A stretch of DNA of 64,000 nt from Deinococcus sp. YIM 134068 (GTDB lineage: Bacteria; Deinococcota; Deinococci; Deinococcales; Deinococcaceae): NCBI RefSeq assembly GCF_036543075.1, contig NZ_JAZHPF010000002.1:310001-374000 (forward strand), read 5' to 3'. Positions 55,249 through 64,000 of the stretch are shown here, piece by piece; position 1 is the first letter of the stretch; each line of letters begins with the position of its first letter. The notes under the pieces were generated by a model, which did not search any database, was not told where the DNA came from, and was given only the letters and a program-made list of their open reading frames with translations. Both the position numbers and the translations under genes were made by a program.

Positions 55249-55503
55249 CAGAGAGCGGCCTTGTGTGGAGTTGATGGAGTGCCTTTCTCCCACCGACGAA
55301 ACGGGGGACCACGATCAGAGAGACCGGCGTGGACGTGTGCGAGCTTGCCACGCCCGCCCCCCGACACGACGACGGCAAGGTGGAGGTGGGCGGCTCGCTG
55401 CTCGGGCTGCCCACCTTCCCACCACTCCTGTTCGGGCTTCAACCGGGCGTTCGGTCGATTTCCCCCATCATTCGACTGTTTGGGAGGCGAACGACCGCAT
55501 CGT

Positions 55504-56541
<1,038 letters not shown>

Positions 56542-56563
56542 TCACGCCAGCAACGCAGGGAGA

Positions 56564-57673
56564 TCAGCGCGGCTGATTGCCGGCCCGCGTATTGCGGCCA
56601 ATCCAGGTCAGGATCAGGTCGGCGATCTGGAGGTTGTTCCTGTCCATCATGATCATATGGCTGTTGCCCCGGATGCCCAGCGTCGGCGGGTGCAGCATCT
56701 CCGCCACGCCGCCCGCCGCCCGGACCCGCGCGAGAAAAGCGTTGCAGTCGTTGAACTGGTTCTGCCAGTTGACCACCGTTCCCGTCACCGCGTCGAGATG
56801 GTCGCCGAACACGGCCAGGATCGGAATCTTCGCCAGCGCCGCGATCTGCGTGTCCGTGAACTGGGTGGACCGGCACCCACCCGGCTCCAGCAGGACCATT
56901 GCCCGGATTCCCGTCGGATCGGCCAGCGCCGCGTCCAGTGGGAGGGTGCCGGATTGCGAGTGTCCCATCAGCACGGCACCGTTCAGTTGCGTCGCCAGCC
57001 TCGCCGTGGCCGCGATGTTGGGATTCGGGCTGGGCAGCACGTAGTTCAGGTCGGGGATGGCCTGCCGTGACAGCTCACCCACGGCCTCGACCGGGAACTG
57101 CTCGTCGGGGAAGGCCGTGCCGAAGGTGGGACCGAAGCGGAACTGCGTCCACACCAGCTCGTCCCCGAAGCGCCAGAAGTTGGGCAGGGCACTCACCGGC
57201 TTCACCCCGGCGCGGACATCGTTGTAGGTGGAGATGTCGAAGCCCGAGCGCCCGCGTGAGACCTGATCGGGAACATAGGTGGGATGACCTCTGCGGACGA
57301 AGTATTCGAACCAACCCATGCGGCCATCGGGGGTGGTGTCGTAGGACTTGCCGCTGAGGGTGGCCCCGTGAATCATGACGACGGGTGCGCCGCGTTGGAG
57401 CATCGGCACCATGTACTCCACGTACATCTGGTTGACGGTCACGCGGGTTCCGGCGGGCGGGGGCTGGGGCGTGAAGTACGAGAGCTGGGTGGGCGTCTGC
57501 GTCACGTTCTCCCCACCGACGAGAAAGCTCCCGCGACTCCGCAGGATCAGCGGCGAGGAGGGGGCCTGCACCGCGCCGAGTTCCTGACCGGAGGCGGTCG
57601 GGGAGGACGTGAGGGCGGCGAGGGACAGGGCGGCGGTCAGGACGGACGCGGCGGGTCGTATGGGGGTGGTCAT
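56564..57673 (-). CDS. secreted alpha/beta-hydrolase (esterase-like)
   Basis: 369 residues with signal peptide MTTPIRPAASVLTAALSLAA. Lid-rich N-terminal region, oxyanion PVVMIHGATLSGKSYDTTPD, nucleophile Ser in VLMGHSQSGTLPLD, Asp in AVFGDHLDAVTG and His in GIRGNSHMIMMDRNNLQIAD. All triad members present. Similar to secreted esterases that act on small alcohol esters. Ends 92 bp before the start of the AKR downstream in the same direction. Confidence 0.88.
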   Translation of the reverse strand: MTTPIRPAASVLTAALSLAALTSSPTASGQELGAVQAPSSPLILRSRGSFLVGGENVTQTPTQLSYFTPQPPPAGTRVTVNQMYVEYMVPMLQRGAPVVMIHGATLSGKSYDTTPDGRMGWFEYFVRRGHPTYVPDQVSRGRSGFDISTYNDVRAGVKPVSALPNFWRFGDELVWTQFRFGPTFGTAFPDEQFPVEAVGELSRQAIPDLNYVLPSPNPNIAATARLATQLNGAVLMGHSQSGTLPLDAALADPTGIRAMVLLEPGGCRSTQFTDTQIAALAKIPILAVFGDHLDAVTGTVVNWQNQFNDCNAFLARVRAAGGVAEMLHPPTLGIRGNSHMIMMDRNNLQIADLILTWIGRNTRAGNQPR

Positions 57674-57735
57674 GAGTCTTCTCCTTGAAAGTCGCGTGGC
57701 TGGTGTGGAGACCGGGCGGGACGCTTCTGCCTGCT

Positions 57736-58167
57736 TCAGTTCGAGGCCTGCTCCCTGATCTTCTCCAGGGCGTCGTTGAACCCGACGGGCGTTCCGCTGG
57801 ACCCGGCGAGGCGGCCTACTCTCACCTCACCGACGGGTCTCCCCACCACGACCCTGGGCACGGCGGCGGCGAAGCGGCGTTGATAGTCGAGGGAGGTCGG
57901 GTCGGTCGCGTGCGTCCTGACGCTGGCCCTGGTGATCACGCCCCGCGCCAGCGTGACCGTCACGGTGATGGAGGAGGGGAGAGAGCCATACCAGCCCCGC
58001 GCCGTGTACGTGCCGTCGGCGTAGCGGGCAGTCTGCCTCAACGCCAGTCTCGTGTCGGACGGACTTGAGGGAGGTTGCGCCGCAATCACTCCGGTCCAGC
58101 CTCCCGCCACCACGAGCGCGGCGGAGAGGACGGCGGTCGCCCTGAGCCTCTTTCTTTGGGTCGTCAT
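57736..58167 (-). CDS. secreted FMN-binding domain protein (flavinylation target)
   Basis: 143 residues. Signal-like MTTQRKRLRATAVLSAALVV. The domain ADGTYTARGWYGSLPSSITV with VTVTLARGVITRASVRTHAT is the FMN_bind fold. The C-terminal LAGSSGTPVGFNDALEKIRE sits where family members carry the SGAT flavinylation motif; here it reads SSGTPV, a modified form that keeps the Thr. The ApbE gene next to it would attach FMN to this Thr. It probably carries electrons outside the membrane. Confidence 0.82.
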   Translation of the reverse strand: MTTQRKRLRATAVLSAALVVAGGWTGVIAAQPPSSPSDTRLALRQTARYADGTYTARGWYGSLPSSITVTVTLARGVITRASVRTHATDPTSLDYQRRFAAAVPRVVVGRPVGEVRVGRLAGSSGTPVGFNDALEKIREQASN

Positions 58168-58182
58168 CGTTGCTTCCTGCCA

Positions 58183-58200
58183 TGTCTTCACGTGAACACC
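58183..58200. promoter_or_regulatory. parS: parS-like site 4 (degenerate, distant)
   Basis: TGTCTTCACGTGAACACC matches the three par-locus palindromes at 16 of 18 positions. It lies at the end of apbE, 33 kb from parB. Confidence 0.5.
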
Positions 58201-59093
58201 TCGCCGTCGAAGTTTTCGGAGACCTCGGCCCGACCATCCCAGAACAGCCGCACGCACGAGAAGTCGAAGTGTTCCGCCAGACGGTCCGCCCCGGTGAAGA
58301 AGAGTGCGGTCGCCAGTCCGTCGGCGGTCGCGGCCTCGTCGGCCACTACCCACGTCGCCACCACGTCCCGCACCGGGAGGCCTGTCCGGGCGTCGAGGAC
58401 GTGGTGCAGCCCGTCGCCCCAGGCCCGCCGGTTGACCGCCGAGGCGCACAGGGCGCGGCCCCGCAGGTTCGCCACGCCGATCACCATCCCAGGGTCGAAC
58501 GGGTGCTCCAGCCCGACCGGGAGGACGGACGCCCCCGCATGACGCAGGTCCCCGCTGCCATCCACCACGAACTCGGTGAATCCCGCTTCGTGCAGAGTCT
58601 TGGCGAGCAGGTCCACGAGGTAGCCCTTTCCCGCCGCCCCAATATCGATCACGAGGGGACGCCGCGTGATCACCGACGAACCGTCCCGGAGAACGTCCTG
58701 CGACCAGTTCGCTCTCCCCCGAGCGTGTGCCTCAGCCTGAGCACGGTCAGGGGCGGGAGTGAGCGAGTACGTCCGGTCGTACCCGAGCAGTTCGAGGTCA
58801 CGGCCCACGAGGGGGTCCACGGCCCCTCCGGTCACGGCATGAAGCCGGTCGTAGAGGCCGAATAAGGCGGGGGCATCGTCGGGGAAGTCGAAACGCCCAC
58901 CCTCCGGGGCGGTGGCAATCCGGGACACCAGGGAGTCCGGGCGGAACCGCGAGTAGGTGGCGTCGAAGTGCCGGGTTCGCTCCACTATGCGCTCCTGCAC
59001 CTGCCGGTCCAGCGGCCCCGGAGTCTCGATTTCCCAGCGGGTGCCGGTGGCCTCGAACGTGAAGCTGGACATGGGTCGGGGGTACTCATGCAC
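58188..59093 (-). CDS. apbE: FAD:protein FMN transferase
   Basis: 301 residues. FEATGTRWEIETPGPLDRQV, VDPLVGRDLELLGYDRTYSL, IDIGAAGKGYLVDLLAKTLH and DGSGDLRHAGA, then HHVLDARTGLPVRDVVATWV are the ApbE marks; the Mg-binding Asp is in VVADEAATADGLAT. It moves FMN from FAD onto a Thr of a target protein outside the cytoplasm. The start at 59093 has GGAAGG upstream; an ATG seven codons later is possible. No clear signal peptide is visible. Encoded directly upstream of its probable target. Confidence 0.9.
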   Translation of the reverse strand: MHEYPRPMSSFTFEATGTRWEIETPGPLDRQVQERIVERTRHFDATYSRFRPDSLVSRIATAPEGGRFDFPDDAPALFGLYDRLHAVTGGAVDPLVGRDLELLGYDRTYSLTPAPDRAQAEAHARGRANWSQDVLRDGSSVITRRPLVIDIGAAGKGYLVDLLAKTLHEAGFTEFVVDGSGDLRHAGASVLPVGLEHPFDPGMVIGVANLRGRALCASAVNRRAWGDGLHHVLDARTGLPVRDVVATWVVADEAATADGLATALFFTGADRLAEHFDFSCVRLFWDGRAEVSENFDGEVFT

Positions 59094-59159
59094 GCGGAAC
59101 CTTCCGGCCCGCTCCGTTCAGGTCACATGTCCGCGTCATGTTCTCCCGGTTTGCCCCCC

Positions 59160-60311
59160 TCACCGCCTCGGCGGTGCCTCCACGCCCGAGAGAACCAGCA
59201 CCCCGTCCGGTAGACGCTGCCCCCGGACCTCGATGGCCCGGACCGCCGCATTCAGCTCGGCGAGTTCGCCCGGCGTGAAGCGCACGCCCGCCGCGCCGGT
59301 GTTCTCGACCATGTGCGCCATCACCGTCGTTCCCGGAATGGGCACGATCCAGGGTTTTTGCGCCATCAGCCACGCGAGCGCGATCTGGGCGGGAGTGGCC
59401 CGCTTCCGTTCGGCCCAGCGCCTGAGCAGCGCGACGAGTTGCAGGTTGTGGGGCAGGTTCTCCGGCGAGAAGCGCGACGAGACGGCGCGAAGGTCGGCGG
59501 GCGCGAAGCGCGTGTTCGCGTCGATCCAGCCCGTCAGGAACTGCTGACCGAGCGGACTCCACGGGACGAAGCCGATGCCAAGCGCCTCACACGCCGGGAT
59601 CACGTCCCGCTCGGGTCCACGCCAGAACATCGAGTATTCGTTCTGGACGGCGGCGAGCGGCAGCGCGGCGTGCGCCCGGCGCAGCGTGCCCAGCCCCATC
59701 TCCGAGAGGCCCCAGTGCCGCACCATGCCCCGGTCCATCAACTCCTTGACCGCTCCGGCCACGTCCTCGATGGGCACCTGGGGATCGACCCGGTGCTGGT
59801 AGAGCAGGTCGATGCGGTCGGTGCGGAGGCGCTGAAGGGACCCCTCGACGGCGCGCCTGATGTGCTCGGGGCGGCTGTTGAGTCCCATGCGCCGCTCCCC
59901 GGTCTCCGGGTCGATGTTCCAGCCGAACTTCGACGTGATGACGACCTCATCGCGGAAGGGTGCCATCGCCTCGCCGAGGATGCGCTCGCACTCGAACGGG
60001 CCATACGCCTCCGCCGTATCGAAGAACCGAACGCCACGGTCGTAGGCCCCACGGATGAGGCTGATCATCTCCGGGCGGTTCGGCGTCGTCGTGTCGTACT
60101 TGCGGCTCATGTTCTGGACGCCGAGTCCGACACTGGAGACCTCCAGCGCGCCCAGCCTCCGGCGTCCGATAGCGGCGGCGGCTGGCCTGGTCGAACCTGT
60201 GCCCTGCGCTCTGGTCGCCCCGAAGCCTCCCAGCATGGACGCGGCGGCGAGGCCCCCCACCGACGCCAGGAAGGAGCGCCGTCCGATTCTCTCTTTACGT
60301 TCTGCTGCCAT
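59160..60311 (-). CDS. Tat-exported aldo/keto reductase
   Basis: 383 residues. Twin-Arg signal RIGRRSFLASVGGLAAASML (Arg11-Arg12) precedes the mature AKR, which starts near IGRRRLGALEVSSVGLGVQN. Tetrad in [15 protein letters not shown] and YQHRVD. Second paralog of the three, longer by the signal. Tat export suggests that the cofactor is loaded before secretion, so it works in the envelope together with the ApbE-modified protein or the secreted hydrolase. No overlap with neighbours. Confidence 0.9.
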   Translation of the reverse strand: MAAERKERIGRRSFLASVGGLAAASMLGGFGATRAQGTGSTRPAAAAIGRRRLGALEVSSVGLGVQNMSRKYDTTTPNRPEMISLIRGAYDRGVRFFDTAEAYGPFECERILGEAMAPFRDEVVITSKFGWNIDPETGERRMGLNSRPEHIRRAVEGSLQRLRTDRIDLLYQHRVDPQVPIEDVAGAVKELMDRGMVRHWGLSEMGLGTLRRAHAALPLAAVQNEYSMFWRGPERDVIPACEALGIGFVPWSPLGQQFLTGWIDANTRFAPADLRAVSSRFSPENLPHNLQLVALLRRWAERKRATPAQIALAWLMAQKPWIVPIPGTTVMAHMVENTGAAGVRFTPGELAELNAAVRAIEVRGQRLPDGVLVLSGVEAPPRR

Positions 60312-60380
60312 ATCTGCACGTCCTTGTCATTGGATTCTTGGGAGCTTCAAACAGAGCAGCCCAATTTCCGCCACAGAGAA

Positions 60381-60743
60381 CTAACTCAGGGTCCTGGTGA
60401 ACGAGAGCGAGGCCAACTTCCAGGTATCTCCCTGCCGCACATACACTTCCGTCACCACGAAGGGATTGACGACCTCATTGCCACCGACGACGGCGACCAG
60501 ACGAATCGTGTTCAGGAGGATGGCCGTCGTGCCGATGAGCCGCACCGACGTTTTCCGAACCTCCACGTCCCTGTATTGAATGTCTCCACTTCTGATGACA
60601 TCGAGTTCCTGACTTCTGGACAGGGTTGCGCCCATGTGGACAAAGACGGCCTCCTCATGGAAGAGAGCGGCGAGGGAATCCACGTCGCGCTCCGACATCC
60701 AGCGCCACTTCTCCCCGGAGAGCCGAACGACTTCTTCTTTCAT
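60381..60743 (-). CDS. NTF2-like / SnoaL-like protein
   Basis: 120 residues, cone-shaped fold with EKWRWMSERDVDSLAALFHE and AVFVHMGATLSRSQELDVIR then VYVRQGDTWKLASLSFTRTL: the DUF4440/NTF2-like pattern. Often a small-molecule enzyme or a stress protein subunit. No signal. Sits 69 bp upstream of the Tat AKR in the same direction, in the redox cluster. Confidence 0.85.
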   Translation of the reverse strand: MKEEVVRLSGEKWRWMSERDVDSLAALFHEEAVFVHMGATLSRSQELDVIRSGDIQYRDVEVRKTSVRLIGTTAILLNTIRLVAVVGGNEVVNPFVVTEVYVRQGDTWKLASLSFTRTLS

Positions 60744-60810
60744 GGCCTGCGCGCCGCCGGGCGACGGGCCTCTGTCGGAAGCGGCATCTCTCCGTCGTTC
60801 TTCGGGGTGA

Positions 60811-62218
<1,408 letters not shown>

Positions 62219-63190
62219 ATGACGAATCCCGCCGATCACCAGCCAGTCGTCCACGTCACCCCGCCCCCCGCCGGGCCGACCGAGGCCGACCTGTCCGCGC
62301 TGGCCCGGATGCTCGGGCAATACGCCCCGTTCGACGGGCGTCACGAGCTGCGGCTTCCGGGCATCTCCGCCGTGCGTGGGTCGCGCCTGAACGATCAACT
62401 CGTGCATGGCGTGTACCGCCCGTCGGTGTGCATCGTGGCGCGGGGGGCCAAGCGGGTGTTTCTCGGGTCGGAAGTGTATGAATACAACGAGTCGGTGATG
62501 CTGCTGTCCTCCCTGGAGCTGCCCGTGGCGGCCCAGATCATCCGGGCGAGCCACGCCGAGCCGTACCTGGGCGTGACCGTCGAGCTGAACCCGCACCGGG
62601 TCGCCGAGCTGGCCCACCGGGTCTTCCCGTACGGCCTGCCGCCCCTGAAGGACACCCGTGGCATCGGCGTCGGGGAGTCCACCACCGAGATCGTGCAGGC
62701 CGCCACCCGGCTCCTGACCCTCCTGCACGACGAGCGGGACGCGGAACTGCTGGCCCCGCTGGTGGTGGACGAACTGCTGATCCGGCTGCTGCGCGGGCCG
62801 ATGGGGGGCCGGGTCGCGCAGATCGGGCAGGGCGAGTCGCACGTGCAGCGCGTGGCGCGGGCGGTGGACTGGGTGCGCGCCCACTTCGACCAGCCCATGA
62901 ACGTCGAGGCGCTGGCGGAGATGGTCCACATGAGTCCGTCGTCGTTCCACGGGCACTTCAAGGCGGTCACGAACATGAGTCCCCTGCAATTCCAGAAGGC
63001 CCTGCGGCTGCGGGAAGCGCGGCGGCTGATGCTCACGGCCATGCTGGATGTGACGACGGTCAGCCGTCAGGTGGGCTACACCAGCGCGTCCCAGTTCATC
63101 CGGGAGTACGGGCGGCTGTTCGGCAATGCCCCGGCCAGGGACATCGCCCTCCTGCGGGCGCAGGGTCAGGCCCCGGCGGCGCTGAACTGA
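62219..63190 (+). CDS. AraC-family transcriptional regulator
   Basis: 323 residues from [20 protein letters not shown], with CGGAGG upstream; a longer ATG at 62165 is rejected. N-terminal cupin-like domain of the AraC_N type ([40 protein letters not shown]) and two helix-turn-helices at the C-terminus ([40 protein letters not shown]). Related to regulators such as YqhC that act on aldehyde-reductase genes. Divergent from an AKR gene. Confidence 0.9.
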   Translation: MTNPADHQPVVHVTPPPAGPTEADLSALARMLGQYAPFDGRHELRLPGISAVRGSRLNDQLVHGVYRPSVCIVARGAKRVFLGSEVYEYNESVMLLSSLELPVAAQIIRASHAEPYLGVTVELNPHRVAELAHRVFPYGLPPLKDTRGIGVGESTTEIVQAATRLLTLLHDERDAELLAPLVVDELLIRLLRGPMGGRVAQIGQGESHVQRVARAVDWVRAHFDQPMNVEALAEMVHMSPSSFHGHFKAVTNMSPLQFQKALRLREARRLMLTAMLDVTTVSRQVGYTSASQFIREYGRLFGNAPARDIALLRAQGQAPAALN

Positions 63191-63214
63191 GCGGCGCTGA
63201 ACCGGGATGAGACA

Positions 63215-64000
63215 GTGACCCAGGCCCGCTCGCCGCTGGGGGCCGCCCGGAGGTTCGAGGTCACGCCCCTCGAACTGTTCTTCGATCTGGTCTTCGTCTT
63301 CGCGGTGTCCCAGCTCTCGCATCACCTGCTGGAGAACCTGTCCTGGCGGGGGGCCACCGAGACGTTGGTCCTGCTGCTGGCGGTATACCGCACGTGGTCC
63401 ACCACCAGTTGGGACGCCGCCATGCTGGGCGTGGGCAGGCCGGATGCCCGTGGCCTGCTGCTGGCCGTCATGTGGCTGGGCCTGTTCATGAACGCGGCGA
63501 TTCCGGGGGCGTTTGGCGCGGGGGTGTGGGCCTTCGTCCTCCCCCTCGTCGTGGGCCAACTGGGGCGCAGCTTCTGGATGATGTGGAGGCCACCGACCGC
63601 CCTGTTCCGGGAGCACTTCCGGCGCACCTCGCTCTGGATGGTTGCCATCGCGCCGCTCTGGGTGGTGGGCGGTCTGGTGGACCCGGAGGCGAGGCTGGGG
63701 TGGTGGGCCGCCGCCGCCCTGCTGGACCTGATCGGCGGGTGGCTGGGGCATCCCGTCCCAGGCCGGAGGCTGAACACCGAGCGGCTCGCGTTCGACGCCG
63801 AGCACATGCTGGAACGCAATCGCCTCTTCCTGCTGATCTCCCTGGGGGAAACGGTCCTGACCACGGGCACGGCCATCGCCGAGGTGCCCATGACGGCGCT
63901 GACGGTGACAGCGGGCACGGCGGCCCTGGCGGGGACGGTGGCGCTGTGGGCGGTGCTGTTCGGGCGGACGCACACCCTGACGTTGCGGCACCTGGGGGAG
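63215..64000 (+). CDS. ltrA: low temperature requirement A-type membrane protein (5' part, cut by window)
   Basis: From a GTG at 63215 with a weak GGGATGA site, 25 bp after the AraC stop. RRFEVTPLELFFDLVFVFAV is the LtrA signature; hydrophobic helices follow (ETLVLLLAVYRTWSTTSWDA and others), with RNRLFLLISLGETVLTTGTA the conserved central helix. 262 codons are visible of about 370-400 expected. Function unclear; LtrA was linked to growth in cold in Listeria. Could be co-transcribed with the regulator. Confidence 0.87.
   Translation, partial: MTQARSPLGAARRFEVTPLELFFDLVFVFAVSQLSHHLLENLSWRGATETLVLLLAVYRTWSTTSWDAAMLGVGRPDARGLLLAVMWLGLFMNAAIPGAFGAGVWAFVLPLVVGQLGRSFWMMWRPPTALFREHFRRTSLWMVAIAPLWVVGGLVDPEARLGWWAAAALLDLIGGWLGHPVPGRRLNTERLAFDAEHMLERNRLFLLISLGETVLTTGTAIAEVPMTALTVTAGTAALAGTVALWAVLFGRTHTLTLRHLGE

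Overview
High-GC (roughly two-thirds or more) bacterial DNA with many genes of Deinococcus type: a replication initiator with iterons, parA/parB with palindromic parS-like sites, DUF4142, DR-style two-domain glycosyltransferases, and abundant c-di-GMP and GAF signalling proteins. The presence of repA, iterons and parAB together says the window carries the replication and partition locus of a secondary replicon (megaplasmid or second chromosome), most likely from a Deinococcus species. The genus assignment is inference from protein style and layout, not from a marker gene.

Layout. 1-1.2 kb: a cut DUF4142 gene and a small membrane protein. 1.2-8.5 kb (minus strand): a plant-glycan uptake and degradation cluster with three GH43 glycosidases, two ABC permeases and a sugar-binding protein but no ATPase. 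9-18.5 kb: SDR oxidoreductase, diguanylate cyclase, MscS channel, a frameshifted MerR regulator, a DEAD-box helicase, two short genes, then a PAS-HD-GYP protein and a GAF-GGDEF protein. 18.5-24.8 kb: repA (minus), an AT-rich patch, ten clustered iterons, a MASE1-GGDEF-EAL protein, and parAB with three perfect 18-bp palindromes. 24.8-32.6 kb: a two-repeat secreted protein broken by a frameshift, methyltransferase, C39-like peptidase, a 1098-residue multi-GAF histidine kinase and several hypothetical genes.

32.6-42.8 kb (minus strand): a tightly overlapping operon for heptose activation and glycan assembly: gmhA (fused to a GT4 glycosyltransferase), gmhB and hldE, with three GT9 heptosyltransferase-like proteins, a GT2, a second GT-B enzyme, an SDR and a stand-alone GT9 N-domain. 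In a lineage regarded as lacking LPS this suggests a heptose-containing envelope glycan. 43-53 kb: a CdaR-type regulator, an alpha/beta hydrolase, beta-phosphoglucomutase, an EEP-family hydrolase, and two divergent paralogous GT2-GT-B glycosyltransferases, one of them interrupted by an in-frame amber codon, followed by a P1-family peptidase.

53-64 kb: small genes, a truncated WYL regulator beside an orphan CRISPR-repeat-like sequence, then a redox cluster: three aldo/keto reductases (one with a Tat signal), a secreted hydrolase, an FMN-binding protein with its ApbE flavin transferase, an NTF2-like protein, a divergent AraC regulator, and the start of an LtrA membrane protein. A dispersed G/C-rich intergenic repeat recurs at least seven times. 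No tRNA or rRNA gene and no insertion sequence was seen. Four genes are broken by a single-base event or truncation, so either mild decay or residual sequencing errors must be considered.
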